Shown here: positions 35,154 through 42,549 of the stretch, piece by piece
Layout of the letters: every line of letters starts with the position of its first letter
How positions within the stretch are numbered: the first letter of the stretch is position 1
From: Flavobacterium tegetincola DSM 22377
GTDB taxonomy: Bacteria; Bacteroidota; Bacteroidia; Flavobacteriales; Flavobacteriaceae
NCBI RefSeq assembly: GCF_000425485.1
Contig: NZ_AUDN01000007.1
Span: 62,001-126,000 of the forward strand
Direction of reading: 5' to 3'
Length of the DNA stretch: 64,000 nucleotides
Made by a program: the position numbers and the translations under genes
Notes under the pieces: generated by a model
Databases searched by the model: none
Told to the model about the DNA's origin: nothing
The model's input: only the letters and a program-made list of their open reading frames with translations

Positions 35154-35825
35154 ATGAAAAAAGAATTGATTTATCAGAACGACAATCTACTGTCAGAAAT
35201 TATTAGAGATTTATCGCAGTATAAGCCACTATTAGAAGAGGTAAAAGAATGCTATGAGAAACTAGAACTTGGTAACTTTACAAATGAAATCCTCAAAGAA
35301 ATTACAGAAATCAATATTAATGGAATCGACAAGATGTATCGAGAAAAATGTGAATCGGATTATGCTAAAGTCAATATTTCGAACGCAATTATCAAAGAGA
35401 ATTTAATGAGAGGATCAGACGAACTATTTAACGGTTTAGTTTTCGCCACCGTTGCACTTCGCAAATTTCGACCTGAAACTTATAGCCGTTCAGCTCGCTT
35501 AAAAGCTTCACAAATTTCTTTTATAGATGGAAGATTCCAATGCACTGAATTAGACCAGGAGCATGTACTTGAAGATTATTGTAGAATTTATTTAGAAAAT
35601 GATAAGGAACGTGATTTGTTCGAAAGTTTGACTAATCTAAAAAAAGTCTATGAAAATATTTATGAAAACCTTGAAAGTATGAAATTTGAATTTAGAGGGC
35701 AATTTAAAAACATGGCAACTATCGAGCGTACTTTTTTCAAAACGGACTTTCAAAATGGAACCACAGAAGTAAATGTTGGCGGTATAAAATACGCCTCGCA
35801 ATTTGAAAAAAGAGAATTGATATAA
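35154..35825 (+). CDS. Element protein of unknown function
   Basis: This 223-aa protein is highly helical and charged with no signal peptide or membrane segment. Visible features are paired helices (LSEIIRDLSQYKPLLEEVKECYEKLEL) and a C-terminal stretch with FFKTDFQNGTTEVNVGGIKY. I do not recognise a family. It lies between the replication genes and the small-terminase-like gene, a position where satellites often keep genes that interfere with helper phages; a role there is only inference. Confidence 0.75.
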   Translation: MKKELIYQNDNLLSEIIRDLSQYKPLLEEVKECYEKLELGNFTNEILKEITEININGIDKMYREKCESDYAKVNISNAIIKENLMRGSDELFNGLVFATVALRKFRPETYSRSARLKASQISFIDGRFQCTELDQEHVLEDYCRIYLENDKERDLFESLTNLKKVYENIYENLESMKFEFRGQFKNMATIERTFFKTDFQNGTTEVNVGGIKYASQFEKRELI

Positions 35826-35889
35826 CCTAGTAAGCGAGGGAGCGTAAAGGTTCCCTCGCAAACTATTAATAGTTTAAAAATAGAATACC

Positions 35890-36189
35890 ATGGCAAATAC
35901 AACAGGAAAAAAATTTGGAGGTAGAAAAGCTGGCGTAAAGAATAAAACTCAATCACAAACAAAGGAATTATTAAAAACAATCCTTGACAAAGAAATTGAA
36001 AGTTTAGGTGAAAGGCTTGAAAATCTTGAGCCGCTGGAACGTGTAAACGCAATTGCAAAACTATTGCCGTACATATTACCTAAACAAACCGAGATTAGAG
36101 CTGACATAAAGACTGAAAATGCAGAGATGACTAGCGAGCAACGAGAAGCAAGAATTGCCGAACTTTTGGCAAAAGCAAAAGCGATGTAA
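35890..36189 (+). CDS. Small-terminase-like DNA-binding protein
   Basis: This 99-aa protein begins with a basic GGRKAGVKNKTQSQTKELL segment, then a helix (LDKEIESLGERLENLEPLERVNAIAKLLPYILPK) and a charged tail. The G-R-x-x-G-x-x-N-K start followed by a helical LEPxxRLxxxxKLLPYxLP segment resembles proteins found beside terminase genes in Bacteroidota phages, possibly small subunits. It is the last gene before the tRNA end. Identification as TerS is tentative; a chromatin-like or repressor function is the alternative. Confidence 0.7.
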   Translation: MANTTGKKFGGRKAGVKNKTQSQTKELLKTILDKEIESLGERLENLEPLERVNAIAKLLPYILPKQTEIRADIKTENAEMTSEQREARIAELLAKAKAM

Positions 36190-36190
36190 C

Positions 36191-36207
36191 AAATGCACCA
36201 AATGAAG
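36191..36207. repeat. AAATGCAC-type repeat copy
   Basis: AAATGCACCAAATGAAG directly after the last gene repeats the block at 34891-34916 with small changes. Confidence 0.45.
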
Positions 36208-36314
36208 TCTAAAAACAATATTTATTTTTGAACTTTTTTAAGAAAATTTGTTTTGAAAATAGACTAATATTTGAGGATGCAAATAACCGCTAATTTGTCT
36301 TAATTCAACAGTCT

Positions 36315-36335
36315 GTTTGCAAATTGTTTGCAAAT
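36315..36335. repeat. Right paired GTTTGCAAAT repeats
   Basis: Two GTTTGCAAAT copies (36315-36324 and 36326-36335) one base apart, 47 bases inside the right att repeat. They mirror the pair at 30081-30101 in sequence and spacing. Confidence 0.8.
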
Positions 36336-36378
36336 AAAAAAACCAGTACTTCCAAAAACGATGGGAAGTACTGGTTTT
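36335..36378 (-). terminator. Element-borne terminator for tRNA-Arg
   Basis: A 15-bp stem (AAAACCAGTACTTCC 36339-36353 with GGAAGTACTGGTTTT 36364-36378) stands directly downstream of the tRNA on the minus strand and ends in a T run. It lies inside the element and replaces the terminator left at 29872-29917. Confidence 0.85.
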
Positions 36379-36380
36379 AT

Positions 36381-36457
36381 TGGTGACCTCGACTGGATTC
36401 AAACCAGTAACCTCTTGAGCCGTAATCAAGTGCGCTATTCAGTTGCGCCACGAGGCC
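36381..36457 (-). tRNA. tRNA-Arg (anticodon ACG)
   Basis: On the minus strand the sequence folds as a cloverleaf: acceptor GGCCTCG/CGAGGTC (one G-U), D stem GCGC/GCGC, anticodon stem CTTGA/TCAAG with loop TTACGGC (anticodon ACG), five-base variable loop, T stem ACTGG/CCAGT with loop TTTGAAT, discriminator A and an encoded CCA. G19 is A and C56 is T, so the usual G19-C56 tertiary pair would be A19-U56. The 3' half was supplied by the integrated element. Confidence 0.95.
36383..36428 (-). repeat. Right attachment repeat (within tRNA-Arg)
   Basis: Identical to 29918-29963 over 46 bases. The rest of the tRNA (5' half) continues to 36457, so this copy reconstitutes the functional gene. Confidence 0.9.
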
Positions 36458-37041
36458 ATTTGCAGTTGGTTATAATAACCTCATTGCGGGTGCAAATATA
36501 AGGATAAATGTATATAGTGCAAGTATAAATTTCTAAAAATATCAAAAAAAATCAATCTTTAAGACTATGTCGGTGATATTCAGTATTTCCCAAAACCATT
36601 ATTTTTATATAACGACATCACTTTGTAGTTGAAATGCTCAAAAGTGATCCGTTTTTGCTTGGAATATCTACAAAAACAGTTGAAAATATAAAATGTGAAA
36701 GGTTGGTTGGTACAGAAAGTTGATGGTTTTTCTTCGGAATCGTATGGTTTAAAACATGAGGAGTATAAATTATGCATCTTTTAATAGCAAATAGTTGTCT
36801 TCTCAAGCCACTAGTAAAGTACAAAGACGGTATTTTAGAACGGCACATTTAAGTGTTTATACATCAAATACGTGTTATTAAAAATGCTATTTTAGCTGCA
36901 GGATACAAAGTAATTGTCGCTTGTACAAAAACTAGAGCCATTTGCTGGAACACTAGTAGAAATCAATTTCCCACCAGAAAAAGCTTTTTTAAATAGCCGT
37001 CAAACGTTGGGGAAATACTTAGATTTTGTGGTGTTGAAGTA
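36458..37041. other. Intergenic region with possible decayed sequence
   Basis: There is no intact gene. A short frame near 36640-36718 reads LLGISTKTVENIK, which resembles a LuxR/sigma-type helix-turn-helix and may be a remnant. The rest gives no recognisable product. Confidence 0.45.
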
Positions 37042-37182
37042 TCAATCTAAACTGTTTGTTGTAACCCAATATTTGTACGCGATTATCGCTTTTTGAAATT
37101 TGCTGGCTTTCGCCAAATCCAAACCTTCCTTGGTGTAGTTGGGAAGGAGAAGTTTATTTAGTTTTGCAAGTAGTTTGAACAT
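37042..37182 (-). CDS. Small conserved basic protein, 46 aa
   Basis: An ATG at 37180-37182 opens a 46-codon frame beginning MFKLLAKLNKLLLPNYTK, continuing LDLAKASKFQKAIIAYKYWV and ending TNSLD. I recall small proteins of this pattern (MFKLLAKxNKLxLPxxTKxxLDLAKAxKFQxAIxxxxxWVTxNSL) in many flavobacterial genomes, sometimes labelled SsrA-binding protein, which is doubtful. The gene lies on the minus strand downstream of the carboxylase gene, beyond its terminator. Function unknown. Confidence 0.65.
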   Translation of the reverse strand: MFKLLAKLNKLLLPNYTKEGLDLAKASKFQKAIIAYKYWVTTNSLD

Positions 37183-37230
37183 CGGTTTTGTTTTAAAGAT
37201 AAAAAAATTAATCAAGCATTCTGGGTTGCT

Positions 37231-37273
37231 ATAAAAAAAAAATGGTTTTCAATACAAATCGAAAACCATTTTT
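37231..37273 (-). terminator. Terminator of the carboxylase gene
   Basis: A 13-bp stem (AAAAATGGTTTTC 37238-37250 with GAAAACCATTTTT 37261-37273) followed on the minus strand by a T run. Confidence 0.88.
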
Positions 37274-37290
37274 AAATTATTTACTTAAGA

Positions 37291-38919
37291 TTATACTTGA
37301 ATGACACCCAAGTTGAATTTCTTTTCAATAGGCGAGTGGTTTGCTGCTTCAATTCCCATTGAAATCCATGTTCTGGTCTCAAGCGGGTCAATGATTGCGT
37401 CCGTCCACAATCTTGAAGCCGCATAATAAGGTGAAACTTGTTCGTCGTATCGTGCTTTTATTTTATCAAAAAGTGCTGCCTCTTTTTCTTCATCTACCAC
37501 TTCTCCTTTTGATTTTAAAGACGAAGCTTCAATTTGGGCCAAAACTTTTGCCGCTTGTGTTCCACCCATAACCGCTAATTCGGCACTTGGCCAAGCAAAA
37601 ATCAATCGTGGATCGTATGCTTTTCCACACATAGCATAATTTCCTGCACCGTAAGAATTTCCAACAATAACCGTAAATTTAGGTACTACAGAATTAGAAA
37701 CAGCATTTACCATTTTTGCACCATCCTTAATAATTCCGCCATGCTCTGATTTTGAACCTACCATAAAACCTGTTACGTCTTGAACAAAAACCAAAGGAAT
37801 TTTCTTCTGGTTGCAATTGGCAATAAAACGGGTTGCTTTATCAGCAGAATCGGAATAAATAGCACCACCAAATTGCATTTCGCCTTTTGCATTCTTTACC
37901 ACTTTACGTTGATTAGCGACAATTCCAACAGCCCAACCGTCAATTCTGGCATACGCCGTAATCAATGTCTTACCGTAATCTCCTTTATATTCGTCAAATT
38001 CAGAATTGTCTACAAGTCGCTTGATGATTTCATACATATCATATTGATCTGATCTCGACTTTGGTAAAATTCCAAATAATTCTTTTGGATCTAAAGCTGG
38101 TTTTGTTGCTTTTATTCGGTTAAAACCGGCTTTGTCGTAATCGCCAATTTTACCCACAATACTTTTAATGCGATCCAAAGCATCTTTATCATCTTTGGCC
38201 TTGTAATCTGTAACTCCCGAAATTGAGCAGTGTGTTGTGGCACCTCCCAATGTTTCATTATCGATAGTTTCACCAATTGCAGCTTTCACTAAATAGCTTC
38301 CGGCTAAGAAAATACTCCCGGTTTTATCTACAATCATTGCTTCGTCAGACATGATGGGCAAATAAGCTCCACCTGCAACGCAACTTCCCATAACTGCCGC
38401 AATTTGTGTAATTCCCATGCTGCTCATGATGGCATTATTTCTAAAAATGCGACCGAAATGCTCTTTATCTGGAAAAATTTCATCTTGCAATGGCAAATAA
38501 ACTCCAGCACTATCCACTAAATAAATAATAGGCAATCTATTTTCCATGGCAATTTCTTGCGCACGTAAATTTTTCTTACCAGTAATTGGAAACCAAGCAC
38601 CCGCTTTTACGGTAGCGTCATTGGCAACAACAATACATTGTTTACCACTCACGTAGCCCATTTTAATAACTACACCTCCAGAAGGACAACCGCCGTGTTC
38701 TTTATACATTCCTTCGCCAACGAAAGCGCCAATTTCAATACTATCTGTTTTCTCGTCTAATAAATACTCGATGCGTTCGCGCGCTGTCATTTTTCCTTCA
38801 CCGTGCAATTTTGCGATTCGTTTTTCACCACCGCCTAATTTCACTGTGGAAAAACGGTGCTTCATATCAGAAAGTAATAATTTATTGTGATCTTCGTTTT
38901 TGTTGAAATTCAAATCCAT
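37291..38919 (-). CDS. Acyl-CoA carboxylase beta subunit (methylcrotonyl/propionyl type)
   Basis: This 542-aa biotin-dependent carboxyltransferase subunit has the N-terminal and C-terminal carboxyltransferase halves: GGGEKRIAKLHGEGKMTARERI, VVANDATVKAGAWFPITGKKNLRAQEIA, DSAGVYLPLQ, GSCVAGGAYLP, and FVQDVTGFMVG, GNSYGAGNYAMCG. Length and the GVYLPLQDEIFPD segment suit methylcrotonyl-CoA carboxylase beta (leucine breakdown), but propionyl-CoA specificity cannot be excluded. No alpha (biotin) subunit is adjacent. Confidence 0.9.
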   Translation of the reverse strand: MDLNFNKNEDHNKLLLSDMKHRFSTVKLGGGEKRIAKLHGEGKMTARERIEYLLDEKTDSIEIGAFVGEGMYKEHGGCPSGGVVIKMGYVSGKQCIVVANDATVKAGAWFPITGKKNLRAQEIAMENRLPIIYLVDSAGVYLPLQDEIFPDKEHFGRIFRNNAIMSSMGITQIAAVMGSCVAGGAYLPIMSDEAMIVDKTGSIFLAGSYLVKAAIGETIDNETLGGATTHCSISGVTDYKAKDDKDALDRIKSIVGKIGDYDKAGFNRIKATKPALDPKELFGILPKSRSDQYDMYEIIKRLVDNSEFDEYKGDYGKTLITAYARIDGWAVGIVANQRKVVKNAKGEMQFGGAIYSDSADKATRFIANCNQKKIPLVFVQDVTGFMVGSKSEHGGIIKDGAKMVNAVSNSVVPKFTVIVGNSYGAGNYAMCGKAYDPRLIFAWPSAELAVMGGTQAAKVLAQIEASSLKSKGEVVDEEKEAALFDKIKARYDEQVSPYYAASRLWTDAIIDPLETRTWISMGIEAANHSPIEKKFNLGVIQV

Positions 38920-39075
38920 AGTGGTTTGTGTCTATTTTATAATTGTAAATATGCTTATTTTGTGACCGCTAAAGTACGAAAACGTTTGAAATTTTGAAAG
39001 AATATTTCAGCAGCTTCTTCCCGTTGAATTACGTGTATTTGATGTTTACTTAATGATAACTTAACATTGGAGGTT

Positions 39076-39083
39076 TACTTTTG
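39076..39083 (+). promoter_or_regulatory. -7 box for the phosphate uptake operon
   Basis: TACTTTTG fits TAnnTTTG and lies 19 bases before the DUF47 ATG. A matching -33 TTG at normal spacing is not evident. Confidence 0.45.
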
Positions 39084-39102
39084 TCGACGTAAAATTACAC
39101 TC

Positions 39103-39747
39103 ATGAATATAAATAGCATTTTCCAGTTTTTTGTACCTAAAGATAAAAAATTCTTTCCCTTATTTGAACAAGCCACAAGTAACTTAATTTTAATGGCCAC
39201 AACATTGCATGACGTGGTCAACTTGCCGGCGTCGCAGCGAAATGAATTGTTCCAAAAGATTGAAGAATTGGAACAAATAGGAGAAGATATTGCCCGCCAA
39301 ATTAATTTGGAACTGAGCAGTAATTTTATCACGCCTTTTGACCGTGAAGACATTTACTCTTTGAGTACTGCAATTGATAATATCGCTGGTAATATTCATG
39401 GAGCGGCAAGTAGAATGAAATTATATCAAGTAGATAAAATTACAAAATCGATTAGAAAACTTACCGAGATTAATTTAGAAGCATGTCTTCAAATTGACAT
39501 TGCAGTTCGTGAATTACGTAATTTGAAGAAAATTAAGAATATTACGGATGCGTGTGCTCGAATTAATAAATTAGAAAATAAATCGGATACTGTTTATGAC
39601 AAAGCTGTTGCAGATATCTTTGAATATGAAACTGATGTAAAAAACATTATAAAGTATAAGGAGGTATTGTCTACTTTGGAAACTGCAGCTGACAAATGTA
39701 AAAGCGCAGCCAATGTTTTAGAGTCCATCGCTGTAAAACATTCTTAA
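39103..39747 (+). CDS. DUF47/PhoU-like regulator of phosphate transport
   Basis: This 214-aa helical protein starts at ATG 39103; an upstream TTG would add a segment unlike the family. It has the DUF47 hallmarks FFPLFEQATSNL, EELEQIGEDIARQIN, ITPFDREDIYSLSTAIDNIAGNIHGAA and a late EVLSTLETAADKCKSAANVLE. In many bacteria a DUF47 protein is encoded directly before a Pit transporter and is thought to regulate it. The Pit gene follows after 34 bases. Confidence 0.94.
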   Translation: MNINSIFQFFVPKDKKFFPLFEQATSNLILMATTLHDVVNLPASQRNELFQKIEELEQIGEDIARQINLELSSNFITPFDREDIYSLSTAIDNIAGNIHGAASRMKLYQVDKITKSIRKLTEINLEACLQIDIAVRELRNLKKIKNITDACARINKLENKSDTVYDKAVADIFEYETDVKNIIKYKEVLSTLETAADKCKSAANVLESIAVKHS

Positions 39748-39781
39748 TTAAAAAAGGACGTTTCCTCCTGAAAATTGAACT

Positions 39782-40837
39782 ATGACTTTACTTATTATTA
39801 TAATTATACTGGCTTTAATCTTTGATTACATTAACGGTTTTCATGATGCTGCCAATTCTATCGCTACTATTGTGGCTACCAAAGTTTTAACACCATTTCA
39901 AGCAGTAATTTGGGCAGCATTTTTCAATTTTGTGGCCTACTTTATTTCAAAATATTGGATTGGAGAATTTAAAATTGGTAACACAATTGCCAAATCAGTC
40001 AACGAAGACTTTATTACCTTAGAAGTAATTCTTGCGGGACTTATTGCAGCAATTATTTGGAATTTAGCGACTTGGAAACTCGGAATTCCATCTTCTTCAT
40101 CACATACTTTATTGGGAGGATTTATGGGAGCTGCTTTGGCAAAAGCCGGTGCATTAGCTGTAAATGGTGTAGATGTGGTCAACTATATCAAGGTGATTCC
40201 AATTATAGCATTCATCTTTTTAGCACCGCTAATCGGAATGATTATGGCGTACTTTATAACCATCTTAATTATGAATATTTGCCGAAAGGCAAATCCAAGT
40301 AAGGCCGATAAATGGTTTAAAAGATTGCAATTGGTATCTTCTGCTCTTTTCAGTTTAGGGCATGGAGCAAATGATGCGCAAAAAGTAATGGGAATTATTG
40401 GTGCAGCCGTTATTTACTACCACTTAAAAATTGACTTTGACCCAAACTATGTAAACGCACCGGATACCTTCAAATATTTTGTAGAAGATTATGCATGGGT
40501 TCCGTTTGTCAGTTTTACAGTTATTGCTGCGGGAACAATGAGTGGCGGTTGGAAAATTGTTAAAACCATGGGTTCTAAAATTACAAAGGTAACTTCTTTA
40601 GAAGGTGTAAGTGCCGAAACGGCTGGAGCGGTTACGTTATTTTTATCTGAGCATTTCGGAATTCCAGTTTCAACAACGCACACGATAACGGGAAGTATTA
40701 TTGGAGTTGGAATTACTAAAAGAGTTTCGGCAGTCCGATGGGGAGTTACGATTAATTTACTTTGGGCATGGATTTTAACCATTCCGGTTTCTGCTTTACT
40801 AGCTGCAATTATTTATTACATTGTAACTTTATTTTAG
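39782..40837 (+). CDS. Inorganic phosphate transporter, Pit family
   Basis: This 351-aa inner-membrane protein carries the duplicated PiT signature: DYINGFHDAANSIATIVATKVL and GHGANDAQKVMGIIGA, plus the repeated GIPSSSSHTLLGG and GIPVSTTHTITGS motifs. About ten hydrophobic helices are visible. It imports metal-phosphate or phosphate coupled to protons or sodium. It is co-directional with the DUF47 regulator and ends in a strong terminator. Confidence 0.95.
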   Translation: MTLLIIIIILALIFDYINGFHDAANSIATIVATKVLTPFQAVIWAAFFNFVAYFISKYWIGEFKIGNTIAKSVNEDFITLEVILAGLIAAIIWNLATWKLGIPSSSSHTLLGGFMGAALAKAGALAVNGVDVVNYIKVIPIIAFIFLAPLIGMIMAYFITILIMNICRKANPSKADKWFKRLQLVSSALFSLGHGANDAQKVMGIIGAAVIYYHLKIDFDPNYVNAPDTFKYFVEDYAWVPFVSFTVIAAGTMSGGWKIVKTMGSKITKVTSLEGVSAETAGAVTLFLSEHFGIPVSTTHTITGSIIGVGITKRVSAVRWGVTINLLWAWILTIPVSALLAAIIYYIVTLF

Positions 40838-40860
40838 CCTTAAACTATTATAATATAAAG

Positions 40861-40888
40861 AGTCCGATTTTTTAATCGGACTTTTTTT
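40861..40888 (+). terminator. Terminator of the phosphate operon
   Basis: A perfect 9-bp stem (AGTCCGATT, TTTT loop, AATCGGACT) followed by T7. Confidence 0.94.
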
Positions 40889-40937
40889 ATGCTAAAAATT
40901 TTTTTTATATTTGAGATCAAGCTAGAAAAGGAATACC

Positions 40938-41351
40938 ATGATAACCGTTTACAAATCTAAAATTGGAGTAGAACTTATCCTAATTCTTGCAGTAGCTTTT
41001 GGCTTGATTGCTGTTCCAATGCTTTTTTCTGGAGATTACAAACCTTTAATTTTGAACGTTTTAATACTTGTAGGGATTTTCTATATTTTAAGTAAAACAG
41101 CGTACACTATTTCAAACAAAAACTTGAATGTGAAATGTAGTTTTTTAGTCAACAGAGACATTGATATCGACAGTATTTGAAAGATAAAAGAAACCTATAA
41201 TCCTTTAAGTGCTCCAGCAGCTTCCATAGATCGGTTGGAAATTTTTTATAACAAATTTGACACAATCTTAATTTCGCCAAAAGATAAAGTGGCATTTATC
41301 AATCATCTAAAAAGAATTAATCCAACAATTCACATCGATTTTCGCGATTGA
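40938..41351 (+). pseudogene. PH-domain-like membrane protein with in-frame stop
   Basis: The frame opens at ATG 40938, encodes two membrane helices (about 10-30 and 36-52) and the beginning of a PH-like domain (AYTISNKNLNVKCSFL), then meets TGA at 41178-41180. The same frame continues for 56 codons with a good family-like continuation (KIKETYNPLSAPAASIDRLEIFYNKFDTILISPKDKVAFINHL) to a natural stop at 41349-41351. An Arg codon (CGA or AGA) to TGA change is the simplest explanation. The complete protein would be 137 aa; the truncated 80-aa version lacks most of the domain. Confidence 0.82.
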
Positions 41352-41362
41352 GAAATTTTAAA

Positions 41363-42376
41363 TTACGCTTTTTTCGCTCCCGATTCTTTTACCAATCGCT
41401 TCAAAATTGCCCATTGTTTTAAAGCGTCTCGCGCGTCAACGGCAGGATAACCTAAAACCACTTTTCCAGCGGCAATATCTCCCGTAACTCCTGAACCTGC
41501 GCCAACAGTTGCCCCGTCACCAATAGTTGTATGGTCTTTTATAGAAGCGCTTCCGCCTATAATTACACCATTTCCTAAAGTTACAGAACCGGCTAATCCA
41601 CTATTTCCAGCCATGATGCAGAACTTTCCAAGAACGGAATTGTGCCCAATTTGCACCAAATTGTCAATTTTACAACCGTCGCCTACTATTGTAGAGCTGA
41701 ATTTTCCACGATCGATACAAGAATTTGCGCCAATTTCTACCCAATTTCCAATAATGACATTCCCAATTTGTGGAATTTTTGCCAAACCTCTCTCTGGACA
41801 AGGTCGGAATCCAAAACCATCTGCTCCAATAGTTGCATTGGGATGAATGATGCAATCAGTTCCAATATGACAACGTTCTCTAACTACGGTTCCCGACCAA
41901 ATTATTGTTCTATCACCAATAGTAGCTTCGTCCAAAATAGTCACATTTGGATAAATTCGTGCGTTTTTTCCAATTACTGCTTTCGGGCCAATATATACAT
42001 TTGCACCAATCTCAGCATTTTCGCCAATTTCAGCAGAATCATCAATTACTGCTGTTGGATGAATATTTTGACGGAAAAGAGGAGGCATTTCTGCAAAAAG
42101 CTCCAACACTTGCGCAAGAGCCAAATCGGCATTTTTCACTTTAATGAAAGCGCGGTTTTCTCCAGGTTCAATCCCAATATTTTCGTTTACAATAGCAACA
42201 CACGCTTTGGAATCGTTCCACAAACGCTCGTATTTTTTATTTCCTATAAATGAAATTTCATTACTCATAGCGGTTTCTAATTGTTGTGGCGCAACTATGT
42301 TTTGGGAAGTTGATCCTACAATTGTGCCGTTTATAATCCGATTGATTTCTTCTACTGAAAACGATTTTGAACTCAT
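41363..42376 (-). CDS. lpxD: UDP-3-O-acylglucosamine N-acyltransferase
   Basis: This 337-aa protein has the LpxD N-terminal uridine-binding domain (about 1-105, with ISFIGNKKYERLW), followed by a long left-handed beta-helix of hexapeptide repeats (AEIGENAEIGANVYIGPKAVIGKNARIYPN and so on) with the likely catalytic His in VQIGHNSVLG, and a C-terminal helix. It adds the second 3-hydroxyacyl chain in lipid A synthesis, using acyl-ACP in the cytoplasm. It ends 11 bases from the interrupted PH-domain gene. It is separate from other lipid A genes here. Confidence 0.93.
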   Translation of the reverse strand: MSSKSFSVEEINRIINGTIVGSTSQNIVAPQQLETAMSNEISFIGNKKYERLWNDSKACVAIVNENIGIEPGENRAFIKVKNADLALAQVLELFAEMPPLFRQNIHPTAVIDDSAEIGENAEIGANVYIGPKAVIGKNARIYPNVTILDEATIGDRTIIWSGTVVRERCHIGTDCIIHPNATIGADGFGFRPCPERGLAKIPQIGNVIIGNWVEIGANSCIDRGKFSSTIVGDGCKIDNLVQIGHNSVLGKFCIMAGNSGLAGSVTLGNGVIIGGSASIKDHTTIGDGATVGAGSGVTGDIAAGKVVLGYPAVDARDALKQWAILKRLVKESGAKKA

Positions 42377-42452
42377 GAATATGGTGGGTTAAATTAGTTT
42401 AACAAATAAAGCCTTTAAAAGGTACGTGACAAAATTAAAGGTTCAGATTTTA

Positions 42453-42460
42453 TAACTTTG
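42453..42460 (+). promoter_or_regulatory. -7-like box upstream of phospholipase A
   Basis: TAACTTTG fits TAnnTTTG, 89 bases before the phospholipase ATG. The -33 region is not clear. Confidence 0.35.
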
Positions 42461-42549
42461 CAAGCATATTTAACAAAATTTATTTTAAGCGATAGCGTTA
42501 AATTTGCAGATTATTAAAAAAGCGATTAATATTAAATCTTTCTAAAAAA

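Larger units (their letters stand above)
29964..36428. mobile_element. tRNA-Arg-integrated satellite-like element (~6.5 kb)
   Basis: The element is delimited by 46-bp direct repeats, the right copy lying within intact tRNA-Arg. All genes read left to right: tyrosine integrase, two HTH/excisionase-like proteins, D5/P4-type helicase (frameshifted), zinc-finger/toprim-like primase protein, a 44-aa coiled coil, a 223-aa unknown and a small-terminase-like protein. There are no capsid, tail, conjugation or relaxase genes. Size, order and content resemble phage-inducible satellites, which carry int, a regulator, pri-rep and terS. It could also be a minimal integrative plasmid. The broken helicase suggests it may not replicate on its own now. 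Confidence 0.88.

Noticed and set aside
36640..36718. Short frame reading LLGISTKTVENIK, like a LuxR or sigma-factor helix-turn-helix
   Set aside because: Only about 13 residues match, with a stop soon after and no supporting flanking frame; too short to call a pseudogene.
36914..37096. Plus-strand reading frame of 60 codons
   Set aside because: It has no recognised family and overlaps the better supported 46-aa minus-strand gene.
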